A DNA stretch of 64,000 nucleotides from Rutpela maculata (GCA_936432065.2 OW386287.2:92609688-92673687); one strand, 5' to 3'. Shown: positions 11,757 through 24,499, counted from the first letter of the stretch. The notes: generated by a model not told the origin, from the sequence alone. A program made the numbers and translations.

Positions 11757-12200
11757 CTGTTATTGTTCAAATAGGCTTAGAATGTCATGAAACGTCGAGA
11801 TTTCAAGTTTGAGTGAAAAAAAATTTCTGTCTGTCTGTTGGTCTGTAACTTTTTTTGTGCGCACGTTTACTCTGGAACCGCTTGAGATATTGACTTGAAA
11901 TTTGGTACACATATGTACTTTAACAAGATCCAGAACTAGATTATATTTTCACTTGTTCCGTCGAAGGGTTGGAGGGTAAATTTGGAGTAAATAGGTAAAT
12001 CAAGCAGATAAGAGTTCATAAAATTGATATTTAGTATAGACAAGAGAAGCTAAGGTCTCAAAAAAAATTTTGGCATTAGCCACCCCCATTACCACACCCA
12101 CCCCATTATTAAAGGGGATGAAAAAAAATGTGATTTAGTGTGTGTACAAGAACCAGAAACCTCAAAATATTTTTTTACTTTATCCACCCCCCACTGCGGG
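11757..12200 (-). repeat. ACTTCCACAT-family repeat, truncated reverse copy
   Basis: It starts at TATTGTTCAAATAGGCTTAG, runs through GTCATGAAACGTCGAG, a short CTGT run (11826-11839) and CACCCCATTATTAAAGGGG, and stops in TTTATCCACCCCCCACTGC. The CCGCTGCC end is missing, replaced by the right arm of the surrounding long-TIR element. Confidence 0.65.
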
Positions 12201-12722
12201 ATGTACCGGGAACGAGTGGGGAAGCCTCGCGACTCCGTCACCATAGCGCGCTTCGTTGTGTTTAAAAGGCTGTACCGCTTTTATTTACAGAGCTAGACCC
12301 AGCATTAATTGAGACAAAATGAAGTCTATGAAATTTGGCAGTTTTTGGTGAATAAAACATTCGAATAGCTCAATACATAAGCGAGTTTCAAAAAAATTGA
12401 CAATTTGTGTACCATCTAAATCAACGTCATTTTTTTAATGTTAAAGTTATTATTTTTGTAATAAATTATACATCAAATTAAAGAGAATCGTTTGTACTAT
12501 AAAACTAAAAAAAATATATAATTTTATCTTTTTTCGTTTGAAAGTTATTCGTGGTTGAATTTGAATTTTGTTATTTTCATTTTTTTTTTGTTTTTTTCTT
12601 GTAACTTCAGTCTCGACCAATGGAGAGTGTCGTCAAAAGTGATTTCCTATGTAAAAAAACCTGCTGAATAAAATGAAATAGGTTTTATTTGGTTATACCT
12701 CGGTATTGGGTTAGTGAACGAT

Positions 12723-13229
12723 AGAGCCAGTCATCCGACGTACTAAGATTTAAGTTGAATGTAGGTAGAAGAATGTAAGAAAAAAAAAAGGTGCACAAAA
12801 GAGTTTACACACAAAAGGAAGAGGTCAACCTAAACTAGCTTCCCCATATACATTAGGAAAACATATTATGACTGTACGCAGTATTACATTAGATTGAGAA
12901 AACTATTAAACAAAATTTTTATATAATTATAAACAATTATATAAAATAAAATATAAATATTATATTACCTTTAATAACGATAATTTAACTATCAAATGTA
13001 CCGTTTTTTATTATAACAATTATACGAGAGAATTTTATGCTCTACCGAAAAGTTACGTATATTGTTTTGCCCTATCTTGCTTAATTTTCAAACGAAAAAG
13101 CATATTTTGTGGCAATTATTGTTAGTAACTTTTGAACCCGAAAAGAAAGAAAAGAAAAGAATATCACACAAATTCCTTTTTAAGAGTATGACCTGCGAAG
13201 ACTAATTAATATCGGGCACAAGTATTTTA
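12723..13229. other. Intergenic, nothing recognised
   Basis: A/T-rich sequence between two foldback elements, with no supportable gene. Confidence 0.6.
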
Positions 13230-15105
13230 TATGCTTGCACTAATAGTACAGTAACTAGAGGTTTTAACTTCGGAATAATGTCATATTGAACGGATTTAGT
13301 TCATTTTTGGAGGTATAATAGTAAATGCTTGACAGAAAAGTTTCTATATTGTGCGGGGCCTTGCTAATTTATAGAGGGTGAATGCCACCCCCTCTCAGGG
13401 GGGGCACTTAAAAAATATATACATATATATTTATTGGAGCTGAAATATAATCAAACTTTAAGAAGAAAAGGTTCTATGCAAATTTTCACATAAATTGATA
13501 GTTTTTATGTTATAACGACTTCAAAATTGCGATTTTAGCTTAAAAAAAAAGGTATTTCCAAACGGCTTTCGTCAAGTATCTCGAAAAGTATTACTTTATC
13601 GAAAAAATGTTACAGACCAATTACAGAAAGTACAAACTGGGAAATAATTTTATTTTTTGTTTATTGATGTAGGATTAATAATTTCGGAGATAAGTTTATA
13701 TTTGGTATCCAAGCGTTTCGAAATAACCTTTAAAGTTTAAAATGCATTTTTTTCTAAAGCAAGTGCTTTAAATGAGCAAAAAAATTTGAATATCTAGGTA
13801 ATGCTACATCCTAACGAAAAACTGTATTTGAGATAATTTCTTTAAATTACTGGCTAATTAGAGTAACAAAATGGCGACCTTTTTATATAAAAAAATATAA
13901 ATACGCTCATTTTTACATCATAACTTCTTTACTTCTTATGCTACAGGAACGAGTAAAAAATAATTTGAAAGCGCAATTAATTGTCTTTAATTTCATTTCT
14001 TAGTATGCGTGACGTAGGTGTCTCAATTTCTGAGATATTTAACATTTAAACTGCATTTTACGACTTATAAACGTTCGGACGCCATTTGTAAACTTTCATA
14101 TCTCCGAAACTATTAAATCTATGTAAATACATAAACAAGCTAAATTCATTATCAGTTTATGAGCTTTATTTTTGGTCTCTACCCATTTTTCAATAAAACT
14201 AATATTTATTGAGATACCTATTTGGAAAAGGAAAACAAAATATCTTTTTATCGAAAATACCTTTATAGTTTAAACTGTATTTTTTTTCTAGCAAGTGCTG
14301 TATACAAACCAAATTTGACATCTACGTCATGCTATATATTAATGAGAAACAGTGTTTGAAATTCCTTTTTTTAATTACTGGCTAATTACAGTAACAAAAT
14401 GGCGACGTTGTTTAAAAAAAAATGTGTAGACGCACATTGCTTCGGTCATAACTTCTTTGTTTTTTATGCTATAGAAACAAATAAAAAACAGTTGAAAGCT
14501 TAATTAATAACCAATTATTCTACTTACTAGCATCCTTGACGTATGTGTCACAGTTTCTGAGATATTTAACTCTCACTCTAAATAATTATCTTATGAACAC
14601 TTGGACGCCAAATGTAAACTTAAATATCTCCGAAATTATTAATCCTACATCAATAAACAAAAAATATAATTAATTCCCAGTTTGTACTTTATGTAATTGG
14701 TCTGTAACATTTTTTCGATAAAGTAATACTTTTCGAGATACCTGACGAAAGCCGTTTGGAAACCTTTTTTTTAAGCTAAAATCGCAATTTTGAAGTTGTT
14801 ATAACTTAAAAACTATAAATTTGTGTGAAAAATTGCATAGAACCTTTTCTTCTTAAAATTTGATTCTACTTCAGCTTCAATAAATATATATATATTTTTT
14901 AAGTGCCACCCCCTGAGAGGGGGTGGCATCAACCCCCTATAAATTAGCAAGCCCCCGCACAATATAGAAACTTTTTTGTGAAGCTTGTACTTCCAAAATG
15001 AACGAAATCCATTCAATATGACATTATTCCGAAGTTTTGTATATTTTTATCTCTAGGTACTGTACTATAATAATTATTATTCTTTTTATTAGTGCAAGCA
15101 TATAA
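13230..15105. mobile_element. Foldback element FB-13, ~1.9 kb, uninterrupted copy
   Basis: The left end reads GGTTTTAACTTCGGAATAAT followed by CATATTGAACGGATTT. The right end carries the complement around 15001-15045 (GAAATCCATTC, CATTATTCCGAAGTTTTG). GC blocks TGCCACCCCCTCTCAGGGGG near 13384 and GTGCCACCCCCTGAGAGGGG near 14903 also mirror. The interior repeats modules such as CAAATGTAAACTTAAATATC and TAACAAAATGGCGAC in both orientations, so the whole element is a degenerate inverted repeat with no gene. A second copy at 41041-50385 is split by another element, and a diverged copy lies at ~55080-56400. This copy serves as the uninterrupted reference at position ~14289. Confidence 0.8.
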
Positions 15106-16621
15106 CATATAATCAATAAAAGAAAATATTAAATTTTTGCTTGCCATGCTTAAAAGGGAACTTTGTGCTTTATAGTACGTCGGGTACATGGCTATATAAG
15201 CCAAAAATCTGCACTTCTTGATTGGGATGTGCCACTTTCTGTGGTCATAGTTGATGCCAAAAGATAACTTTCCAGATAGGGAGCCACTTTAAAATCCGTG
15301 CAACACCAAAATGGCGACCATTAAAGATGGCTGCCATTAGCCACAATGAATGTTTTTTTATCTCAGCTCCTAATGTTCGATTTCTATTTTCTTTTTTTTT
15401 TGTTTGAAAGCTCTTGAAAAGAAGACACTTTTTTGTCCCTATACGTTTATCTGTACACTTTAAGGGTTCTGCGCAATTTAAAAAAATATATATTTTTAAC
15501 TTTTAAAGATATTTCTTTGCACAGTGGGACAAACTGAATCTGAAATCTTATTTCATATAATGCAACTTTCAATTGATGTCAACTTGGGACAGCTGGTACG
15601 TAGTAAAGGTCATTGTAATAACTTTTTCAAAATTAAGCCTATAAGTATTATAGTGACAGTGAAATAAAATTAAATAAAAACTTATAAATACTTCAAAGAG
15701 AACTTCATGCTTTGTTGTTATTTGATGGCAATCATTTTTTGCTCATATTTGACCCATATACTCGGAAACACAAAGGTCACTTGCTGTCTCAAAATAAGTA
15801 CATTTTCAAACGAAAAATTGCATTGCAAGGGATTCTTTTACTATTATACCTGATGTTACTGTACTATTAAAACAATTCGTTTTATATATCTGTGTTAGGT
15901 AAATAAACGTAATTTAATTTCTACCCCTTTGCATATTTTTATTTTACTGTTAATAAGGCAATACTTTAAAAGTGGAAAACAAAAAATGAGGACAAATTCA
16001 AAATATTTAAATACTTATAGGCCTACCACGGAGTAATTACATTATCAGTTATTAATAATTAATGTCTACTTGCATCAAAAAATAACCTAATATTTTATTA
16101 GGTTCTTCTAATATATCTTCAAATTCGTAACAATGAATAATAAAAAACGTAACTGTTATATTATTTTGGCGTTCAAAGAATGAATATATTTCCTTTAATA
16201 GCTGGCCCTCCATTAGCGTCTCTATTGTAAACAGTAATGGTAGTAGTGGCGCAGTATAGCAAGTACTCCTATTATATTGTGCTTCGTGATGATGCATGCA
16301 TCAAAGAAATATATATTATAAAAATATAACCTACTGAGGCCCGATTACATTGGCAACATCGCTGGGACGGAGAACGAACGCTAGCTATATCCTTATATAC
16401 AGCGGGCTTTGAAAGGATCAGTAAATATATCCGGGCTCTGAAATATGCCATGTTTATATAATTGAAAGAAAAATAATAATTAGCTACCCCTAGTGGCTTC
16501 CTATTAGAAAAGATTCATAACAATCGCCATATTTAATAAATTTGTTAATTTATACACTCGGGAAATGCCGGGCTTATGAACAACCTGTCGATATATCGGG
16601 CTACACAATATACCGTCTATA
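15106..16621. other. Intergenic, no gene recognised
   Basis: It holds CAAAATGGCGACCATTAAAG and AGATGGCTGCCATTAGCC near 15308-15345, a loose inverted pair, then A/T-rich sequence. I found no supportable frame. It stops at the (AT)n run bordering the giant palindrome. Confidence 0.5.

Positions 16622-16662
<41 letters not shown>
16622..16662. repeat. (AT)n microsatellite at the left palindrome border
   Basis: About 40 bases of alternating AT lie immediately outside the left end of the 9 kb palindrome. There is no counterpart outside the right end at 25630. Confidence 0.9.
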
Positions 16663-16666
<4 letters not shown>

Positions 16667-16935
16667 GTTGTTAATGTGGGGCAGTAGAGAACAGAAATGA
16701 CCATGCCTTTTTTTTTGGACAGATGCGTACGGCAGGCCTCCAAAGGTGTAAGAAATATGACTTGTAAAAGTAAAAAAAAAGTCACAAATAAATCGTAGGT
16801 TTACGCATGGGGGTTGGAGGAATTTCTTAATTTAGCCCCAAAAAATCATGAATCCAGACTTCCATTCATTTTGGGCGGTACAAGGAAGCGCTACGCTCGC
16901 CCAAATTTGAAAAAAGTCAGATAAAAAAAATGATA

Positions 16936-17280
16936 AGTTTATGAATGGCAATCAGAAACCTGGTAAGTATGAACTTCCTGAATGCGAAAAGACATTCGCC
17001 ATCTTTGAAAAGTGGTGCGAAGGTCTTGCCTTTCACGATAATAGACGGCGTATCTGCTCTTTCTACCGCATGTACTAGTTATCCTTGTGATTCGATGAGT
17101 ATCACAAATTTACGGCTGGCAATCATAAACTTGGTAAGTATGAACCCCCTGAGCGCGAAAATATATTCGCCATCTTCGAAAAGTGGTGCAAAGGTCTTGC
17201 CTTTCACGATAATTGACGCCGTATCGTAGCTTCCTACCGCATGCACTGGTTATCCGTGTAATTCAATCAGAAACTTGTGT
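16936..17280 (+). repeat. 171-bp tandem repeat, two units plus a partial third (left arm)
   Basis: GGCAATCAGAAACCTGG at ~16947 recurs as GGCAATCATAAACTTGG at ~17118, a period of 171. A third start appears at ~17266 (CAATCAGAAACTTG). The period is a multiple of three, so one open frame of 94 residues crosses both units with repeated KSGAKVLPFTIID. That is a consequence of the repeat, not evidence for a gene. Confidence 0.8.
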
Positions 17281-17795
17281 GCGCGCGTACGTGTTTGTGT
17301 GTATGTGTCACATATACGAGAGGGACGCCCGCTCGAATGTCCAGCTGTGTATATAGTTTGTTACTCACTCGAACCTGCAGCGTTCTGCCAGTCAGGTACC
17401 AGTGTATAAGTTTGACGATGTGCCGCGGGAAGCGATATCCTATCATTTTTGATATTATGCCCGGGATCCAGACGGTATCAAAGGCTTTTTCGACATCCAA
17501 AAGTATCATTGTGGTACTCTTTCCCAGATTGTATTGTATAGCTACATCATTAACGATTCTAATGATTTATTCTATTGTGCTCCTTATCTTCCTGAAGCCG
17601 AATTGTTGTTCATCATCAATGTGAAGTCCATCATGCGCAGTGCTTAGTCTGTCTAGGATGACCTTCTCCTCTATAATTTGGAGATCGCAGACAGCAACGA
17701 GATTGGCCGATAACTGTCCGCGATCTTTGGGTTCTTATTCGGTTTAACAATGGGGACGACCACAGCGCATTTCCACATGTAAGGCCAGTGCTGTA
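17267..17795 (-). pseudogene. LINE reverse-transcriptase fragment (left arm of palindrome)
   Basis: On the minus strand an 80-residue frame contains MILLDVEKAFDTVW, the RT motif A block with its catalytic Asp and the F-D-T-V signature, then WYLTGRTLQVRVSNK and RAGVPL. The GxPQGSxLSP block is cut short where the 171-bp repeats begin. Upstream on the same strand, shifted pieces encode QQFGFRK and a region resembling SYRPISLLS. The F/YADD block is absent. It resembles Jockey-like LINE reverse transcriptases, but only the middle third of the domain survives, with frameshifts. An inverted twin lies at 24500-25026. Confidence 0.75.
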
Positions 17796-19670
17796 ATCAT
17801 AAACACGATAACTTCTGTTGGATCTAAAATTTTTACTTCTTTGGAGTACATGTAAAACAGCATAGTAGAATACTCCCTATTGAAACTGAGCCATATGCGT
17901 CATACAAGGTGATCACTAGAGGCATGCAAACTGTCAATTTTATGTAGAACAGGTTTTATTTTAATTTTAGAGCAAAAGTTACTAATGTTTTTGATTAACC
18001 ACACAAAAATATGAAGATGTGCAAGATTTATACATAGCAATACACAGGATGTCTCTTAGATTCGAACCAACTTTATGTAGATTGAATGATAAGATTATTA
18101 TGAAATTAATAAAAGTTGCAGTCGGGCGTTGCCGACTGTGAATATTTATTAAATACGATAAACTCTGTTGAACTTAATATTTGTCTTTAGAATTTGGAAC
18201 GTATATTAAATAGCATAGTAGAATACTTTCTATAGAAATTGAATCATATCCGCCTTACAGGACGATCGTTAGAGGCGTGTAAACTCTCATCTTTTAGATA
18301 AACCATATTTTATTATAATTTTAGAGAAAAATGTTACTGATATTTTTGATTAATCGCACAAAAATATGAAGACGTACAAGATATCTGAATCGCAATATAC
18401 TGGATGCCTCTCAGGATCGAATCAAGCTTATGTAAGTCAGATATAATAATTTTAGCTTAAAACATCATTAAAGTATTTTTAATAAAACTATTATTAAATG
18501 AATAACAGTTGCAGTCAGGCGTTGCTGATTGCAAGTATCTATTAAAAACGATAATTTCTGTTGGACTTAAAATTTTTATTTCAAATTTGGAGCATATACA
18601 GGGTGTGCCACTTAAAACTCCCCAGACTTGTAACTTTCTTATTTTTTAAGCGACGACCATGTTGGGCACATCAAACTATATATATTTTTAAGGCCTTTAA
18701 ACATGCATACTGACTGATTTAAAAAAATGTTGGGGAAATTGTTAAGAAAGGAAACTTAATTTCCTTGAATATTTTTTTACCTCAACCTGTACATGAACTG
18801 TGTTAATGTTTTCGTATAAAGGTTTTAATTAGATTCAATTTATGTTATTACGTCATATTCGAAATTCTTTTTGGTTTTAGAGAAAAAAATTAAAAACACT
18901 CTTTCCGATTCCAAACTGAATTCTTTTAAAATAACTTTGAAAAGAATGTAAATACAATTTTATGCTTTACTTGTAAAAGACATATCATAGACAATATTTA
19001 AATTAACAAAACAGCAACAAAAAACAAAAGGAATAAATATTTTTTAAAACGAGTTTTTTTTAATGGGAAATTGCAAAAAAAAATATTGACATAAATTGAA
19101 GCTAATTAAAACCTTCATAAGAAAACAATAACACAGTTCAAGAACAGGGTAAGGTAAAAAATATTCAAGAAAATTGAGTTTCCTTTCTTAACAATAATTC
19201 AATTTATTTTTAAATCACTCTGTATGCATGTTTAAGGCCTTAAAAAATCTACAGTTTGATGTGCGTCGTTTAAAAAATAAGAAAATTACAAGTCTGGGGA
19301 GTTTTAAGTGGCGCACCCTGTATATATAAAGTAGCATGATAGAATACTTCCTATTGAAAATGGATCATATCCGACATACAGGGTGATCGTCGGAAGCGTG
19401 CAAATCATGTATGAAATATTTTATATAAACCATATTTTATTATAATTTAGAGCAAAATGTTCCAAAGGTTTTTGACTAAGACCCTAAAAAATACAAAAAT
19501 ACACAAGATATCTAAACAGCAACTGACTTTCAGGTTCAAGCTAATTTTACGCAGCTTAGATGTTGTATTATCAGTTTTACCTTAAACTGTCATTGAGGCA
19601 TTTTAATAAGACTATTACGAAATCAAGGGAATTTACAGTCGGGAGTTGTCAGATACCTATGATAGGCCAG
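17796..19670 (+). repeat. Three diverged ~360-bp tandem units, third split by a MITE
   Basis: Blocks of the same order begin near 17796, 18150 and 18535: ACGATAACTTCTGTTGG / ACGATAAACTCTGTTGA / ACGATAATTTCTGTTGG, then TAGTAGAATACTCCC-like, GTGATCACTAGAGGCATGC-like and TTGCAGTCGGGCGTTGCC-like. The third unit is interrupted at 18597/18598 by a ~724-bp foldback MITE and resumes at GTAGCATGATAGAATAC. The mirrored set is at ~22610-24490. A related unit also flanks the foldback at 36455-39455. Confidence 0.7.
18598..19321. mobile_element. Foldback MITE with ACAGGGTG ends (left arm)
   Basis: It starts ACAGGGTGTGCCACTTAAAA and ends TTTTAAGTGGCGCACCCTGT. The arms match for about 300 bases, passing TTCCTTGAATATTTTTTTAC against its mirror near 19156. 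Flanks are ATAT on both sides, consistent with a TA-type target. It encodes nothing. An inverted twin is at 22971-23695. Confidence 0.85.
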
Positions 19671-19696
19671 TGTTGGAATTGATGGAAAAAGGATCA

Positions 19697-19974
19697 TTTT
19701 ACGAAATGTCGTTTACCCGCAATTTTATTTTTTTAAAGTATGGTTTGGGATGTCCACAAACATATGCCAACTATCCGCATGCGTGATAGGTGGGGCAACA
19801 CAGTTTAAAATTCAAAAATCGTCTTGTTCTATTCTATTCTATTACTTCCACATCCAGTGGAAGTATAGTAACGATAAAAAAATTTAAAAAAATTTTATTG
19901 TTCAAATAGGCTTAGAATGTCATGAAACGTCGAGATTTTAAGTTTGAGCGAAAAAAAAATCTGTCTGTCTGTCG

Positions 19975-20061
<87 letters not shown>

Positions 20062-20401
20062 GGTCTGTCTGTCTGTCACACTTTTTTTGTGCGCACGTTT
20101 ACTCAGGAACCGTTTGAGATATTGACTTGAAATGTCGTTTACCCGCAATTTTATTTTTTTAAAGTATGGTTTGGGATGTCCACAAACATATGCCAACTAT
20201 CCGCATGCGTGATAGGTGGGGCAACACAGTTTAAAATTCAAAAATCGTCTTGTTCTATTCTATTCTATTACTTCCACATCCAGTGGAAGTATAGTAACGA
20301 TAAAAAAATTTAAAAAAATTTTATTGTTCAAATAGGCTTAGAATGTCATGAAACGTCGAGATTTTAAGTTTGAGCGAAAAAAAATATCTGTCTGTCTGTC
20401 G

Positions 20402-20464
<63 letters not shown>

Positions 20465-20560
20465 GGTCTGTCTGTCTGTCTAACTTTTTTTGTGCGCACG
20501 TTTACTCAGGAACCGTTTGAGATATTGACTTGAAATTTGGTACACATATGTACTTTAACG
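19697..20560 (+). repeat. ~434-bp tandem duplication including a CTGT microsatellite
   Basis: GAAATGTCGTTTACCCGC at ~19699 recurs at ~20130. Each unit holds TTTGGGATGTCCACAAAC, a CTTCCACATCCAGTGGAAG inverted motif, and a (CTGT)n tract with occasional CGGT interruptions (about 19964-20077 and 20388-20482). The tract sits where other ACTTCCACAT-family repeats carry only a short CTGT run, so it has expanded here. The mirror copies are at ~21770-22590. Long Ser-Val-Cys-Leu frames over the tract are microsatellite translations. Confidence 0.8.
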
Positions 20561-21047
20561 AGATCTAGAACTAGATTATATTTTCATCTTGTTCCGTCGA
20601 AGGGTTGGGAGGTAAATTGGTTTAAATTTGGGGTAAAAAGGTAAATCAAGCAGGTAAGAGTCCATAAAATTGGTATTTAGTATATATAAGAGAAGCTAAG
20701 GTCTCAAAGAAAATTTTAACATTAGCCACCCCCATTACCACCCCCACCCCATTATTAAAGGGAATGAAAAGAAATTGTGATTTAGTGTGTGTACAAGAAC
20801 TAGAAACCTCAAAATATTTTTTTACTTCATCCACCCCCCACTACCACCCCCTATCGCCACCCCCGCCCCACTACCGATGTGGGGTATCGTTTTATTGGTT
20901 TTTGGGGTAGAGGATTTCAAATATTATATTATTAAAGTTCCATAAATAATTATTTCCACATATAAAATTTTTTCGTTGTGAGTGACTTGGATAGAAAATC
21001 TGGATGTGGAGGATGTGGAAGTAGTGATTCCTTGGGCAGCGGTTTTC
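20272..21047 (-). repeat. ACTTCCACAT-family repeat with expanded CTGT tract (left arm)
   Basis: It is a full-length reverse copy from ACTTCCACATCCAGTGGAAG at ~20271 to GTGATTCCTTGGGCAGCGG at ~21026-21044, with the same internal modules as copy 1. Its end lies just before the (AT)n centre of the palindrome. Confidence 0.75.
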
Positions 21048-21105
21048 TATTAAGTTATACATGAAACGCATGTACACTGTATGCATAAAATAAATAGTCT
21101 GTTTG

Positions 21106-21108
<3 letters not shown>

Positions 21109-21200
<92 letters not shown>

Positions 21201-21203
21201 ATT
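21109..21203. repeat. (AT)n at the centre of the 9 kb palindrome
   Basis: About 95 bases of alternating AT with one TTT interruption, flanked by GTCTGTTTGTGAAT and its complement ATTCACAAACAGAC. It is the exact symmetry point of the palindrome. Confidence 0.95.
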
Positions 21204-21269
21204 CACAAACAGACTATTTATTTTATGCATACAGTGTACATGCGTTTCATGTATAACTTAATAGAAAAC

Positions 21270-21846
21270 CGCTGCCCAAGGAATCACTACTTCCACATCC
21301 TCCACATCCAGATTTTCTATCCAAGTCACTCACAACGAAAAAATTTTATATGTGGAAATAATTATTTATGGAACTTTAATAATATAATATTTGAAATCCT
21401 CTACCCCAAAAACCAATAAAACGATACCCCACATCGGTAGTGGGGCGGGGGTGGCGATAGGGGGTGGTAGTGGGGGGTGGATGAAGTAAAAAAATATTTT
21501 GAGGTTTCTAGTTCTTGTACACACACTAAATCACAATTTCTTTTCATTCCCTTTAATAATGGGGTGGGGGTGGTAATGGGGGTGGCTAATGTTAAAATTT
21601 TCTTTGAGACCTTAGCTTCTCTTATATATACTAAATACCAATTTTATGGACTCTTACCTGCTTGATTTACCTTTTTACCCCAAATTTAAACCAATTTACC
21701 TCCCAACCCTTCGACGGAACAAGATGAAAATATAATCTAGTTCTAGATCTCGTTAAAGTACATATGTGTACCAAATTTCAAGTCAATATCTCAAACGGTT
21801 CCTGAGTAAACGTGCGCACAAAAAAAGTTAGACAGACAGACAGACC

Positions 21847-21909
<63 letters not shown>

Positions 21910-22071
21910 CGACAGACAGACAGACAGACCGACAGACAGACAGACAGACAGATATTTTTTTTCGCTCAAACTTAAAATCTCGACGTTTCATGACATTCTA
22001 AGCCTATTTGAACAATAAAATTTTTTTAAATTTTTTTATCGTTACTATACTTCCACTGGATGTGGAAGTAA
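21270..22071 (+). repeat. ACTTCCACAT-family repeat with expanded GACA tract (right arm)
   Basis: This is the mirror of the copy at 20272-21047. The GACA tract (~21830-21952) contains four GACC interruptions, and its length and interruption pattern differ from the left arm. Microsatellite drift is therefore the main difference between arms here. Confidence 0.75.
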
Positions 22072-22262
22072 TAGAATAGAATAGAACAAGACGATTTTTG
22101 AATTTTAAACTGTGTTGCCCCACCTATCACGCATGCGGATAGTTGGCATATGTTTGTGGACATCCCAAACCATACTTTAAAAAAATAAAATTGCGGGTAA
22201 ACGACATTTCAAGTCAATATCTCAAACGGTTCCTGAGTAAACGTGCGCACAAAAAAAGTGTG

Positions 22263-22277
22263 ACAGACAGACAGACC

Positions 22278-22316
<39 letters not shown>

Positions 22317-22331
22317 CGACAGACAGACAGA
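22263..22331 (+). repeat. (GACA)n microsatellite
   Basis: A 4-bp repeat with two GACC interruptions. It mirrors the CTGT tract at 19964-20077 but is clearly shorter. Confidence 0.9.
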
Positions 22332-22609
22332 TTTTTTTTTTCGCTCAAACTTAAAATCTCGACGTTTCATGACATTCTAAGCCTATTTGAACAATAAAAT
22401 TTTTTTAAATTTTTTTATCGTTACTATACTTCCACTGGATGTGGAAGTAATAGAATAGAATAGAACAAGACGATTTTTGAATTTTAAACTGTGTTGCCCC
22501 ACCTATCACGCATGCGGATAGTTGGCATATGTTTGTGGACATCCCAAACCATACTTTAAAAAAATAAAATTGCGGGTAAACGACATTTCGTAAAATGATC
22601 CTTTTTCCA

Positions 22610-24490
22610 TCAATTCCAACACTGGCCTATCATAGGTATCTGACAACTCCCGACTGTAAATTCCCTTGATTTCGTAATAGTCTTATTAAAATGCCTCAAT
22701 GACAGTTTAAGGTAAAACTGATAATACAACATCTAAGCTGCGTAAAATTAGCTTGAACCTGAAAGTCAGTTGCTGTTTAGATATCTTGTGTATTTTTGTA
22801 TTTTTTAAGGTCTTAGTCAAAAACCTTTGGAACATTTTGCTCTAAATTATAATAAAATATGGTTTATATAAAATATTTCATACATGATTTGCACGCTTCC
22901 GACGATCACCCTGTATGTCGGATATGATCCATTTTCAATAGGAAGTATTCTATCATGCTACTTTATATATACAGGGTGCGCCACTTAAAACTCCCCAGAC
23001 TTGTAATTTTCTTATTTTTTAAACGACGCACATCAAACTGTAGATTTTTTAAGGCCTTAAACATGCATACAGAGTGATTTAAAAATAAATTGAATTATTG
23101 TTAAGAAAGGAAACTCAATTTTCTTGAATATTTTTTACCTTACCCTGTTCTTGAACTGTGTTATTGTTTTCTTATGAAGGTTTTAATTAGCTTCAATTTA
23201 TGTCAATATTTTTTTTTTGCAATTTCCCATTAAAAAAAACTCGTTTTAAAAAATATTTATTCCTTTTGTTTTTTGTTGCTGTTTTGTTAATTTAAATATT
23301 GTCTATGATATGTCTTTTACAAGTAAAGCATAAAATTGTATTTACATTCTTTTCAAAGTTATTTTAAAAGAATTCAGTTTGGAATCGGAAAGAGTGTTTT
23401 TAATTTTTTTCTCTAAAACCAAAAAGAATTTCGAATATGACGTAATAACATAAATTGAATCTAATTAAAACCTTTATACGAAAACATTAACACAGTTCAT
23501 GTACAGGTTGAGGTAAAAAAATATTCAAGGAAATTAAGTTTCCTTTCTTAACAATTTCCCCAACATTTTTTTAAATCAGTCAGTATGCATGTTTAAAGGC
23601 CTTAAAAATATATATAGTTTGATGTGCCCAACATGGTCGTCGCTTAAAAAATAAGAAAGTTACAAGTCTGGGGAGTTTTAAGTGGCACACCCTGTATATG
23701 CTTCAAATTTGAAATAAAAATTTTAAGTCCAACAGAAATTATCGTTTTTAATAGATACTTGCAATCAGCAATGCCTGACTGCAACTGTTATTCATTTAAT
23801 AATAGTTTTATTAAAAATACTTTAATGATGTTTTAAGCTAAAATTATTATATCTGACTTACATAAGCTTGATTCGATCCTGAGAGGCATCCAGTATATTG
23901 CGATTCAGATATCTTGTACGTCTTCATATTTTTGTGCGATTAATCAAAAATATCAGTAACATTTTTCTCTAAAATTATAATAAAATATGGTTTATCTAAA
24001 AGATGAGAGTTTACACGCCTCTAACGATCGTCCTGTAAGGCGGATATGATTCAATTTCTATAGAAAGTATTCTACTATGCTATTTAATATACGTTCCAAA
24101 TTCTAAAGACAAATATTAAGTTCAACAGAGTTTTTCGTATTTAATAAATATTCACAGTCGGCAACGCCCGACTGCAACTTTTATTAATTTCATAATAATC
24201 TTATCATTCAATCTACATAAAGTTGGTTCGAATCTAAGAGACATCCTGTGTATTGCTATGTATAAATCTTGCACATCTTCATATTTTTGTGTGGTTAATC
24301 AAAAACATTAGTAACTTTTGCTCTAAAATTAAAATAAAACCTGTTCTACATAAAATTGACAGTTTGCATGCATCTAGTGATCACCTTGTATGACGCATAT
24401 GGCTCAGTTTCAATAGGGAGTATTCTACTATGCTGTTTTACATGTACTCCAAAGAAGTAAAAATTTTAGATCCAACAGAAGTTATCGTGT
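22610..24490 (-). repeat. Mirror of the three ~360-bp units (right arm)
   Basis: It is the reverse complement of 17796-19670, with the same MITE inserted in the outermost unit and single-base differences. One example is GCAATCAGCAATGCC here against a complement carrying CAACGCC in the left arm. Confidence 0.75.
22971..23695. mobile_element. Foldback MITE with ACAGGGTG ends (right arm)
   Basis: This is the twin of 18598-19321. The MITE is present at the same relative site in both arms, so it inserted before the palindrome formed, or was copied across by gene conversion. Confidence 0.85.
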
Positions 24491-24499
24491 TTATGATTA

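Larger units (their letters stand above)
9358..12722. mobile_element. Foldback / long-TIR element, ~3.4 kb, enclosing coding fragments
   Basis: Left arm ~9358-9800 and right arm ~12215-12722 are imperfect reverse complements. GTTATACCTCGGTATTGGGT at 12693-12712 mirrors ACCCAATACTGAAGTATAAC at 9370-9389. GCTTCGTTGTGTTTAAAAGG near 12249 mirrors the region CCTTGAAACACAACGAAGC near 9724. The arms are clearly diverged, so this is an old element. Inside are eroded protein fragments (10830-11571), a hairpin MITE (10468-10673) and an ACTTCCACAT-family repeat (11757-12200). The fragments may be the element's own gene, or an unrelated insertion. Confidence 0.65.

Noticed and set aside
15517..15540. GCACAGTGGGACAAAC as another CACAGTG-ended element
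   Set aside because: I found no mirrored partner end or target duplication nearby.
16945..17229. 94-residue frame with repeated KSGAKVLPFTIID
   Set aside because: 171-bp tandem repeat in codon phase; no start context or homology recognised.
19912..20533. Long open frames rich in Ser-Val-Cys-Leu or Thr-Asp-Arg-Gln
   Set aside because: They are translations of a CTGT/CAGA microsatellite, open on both strands because the unit has no stop in several frames.
20892..21419. Two 112-residue frames on opposite strands with Tyr-Ile repeats
   Set aside because: They are (AT)n translations and mirror images of each other across the palindrome centre.
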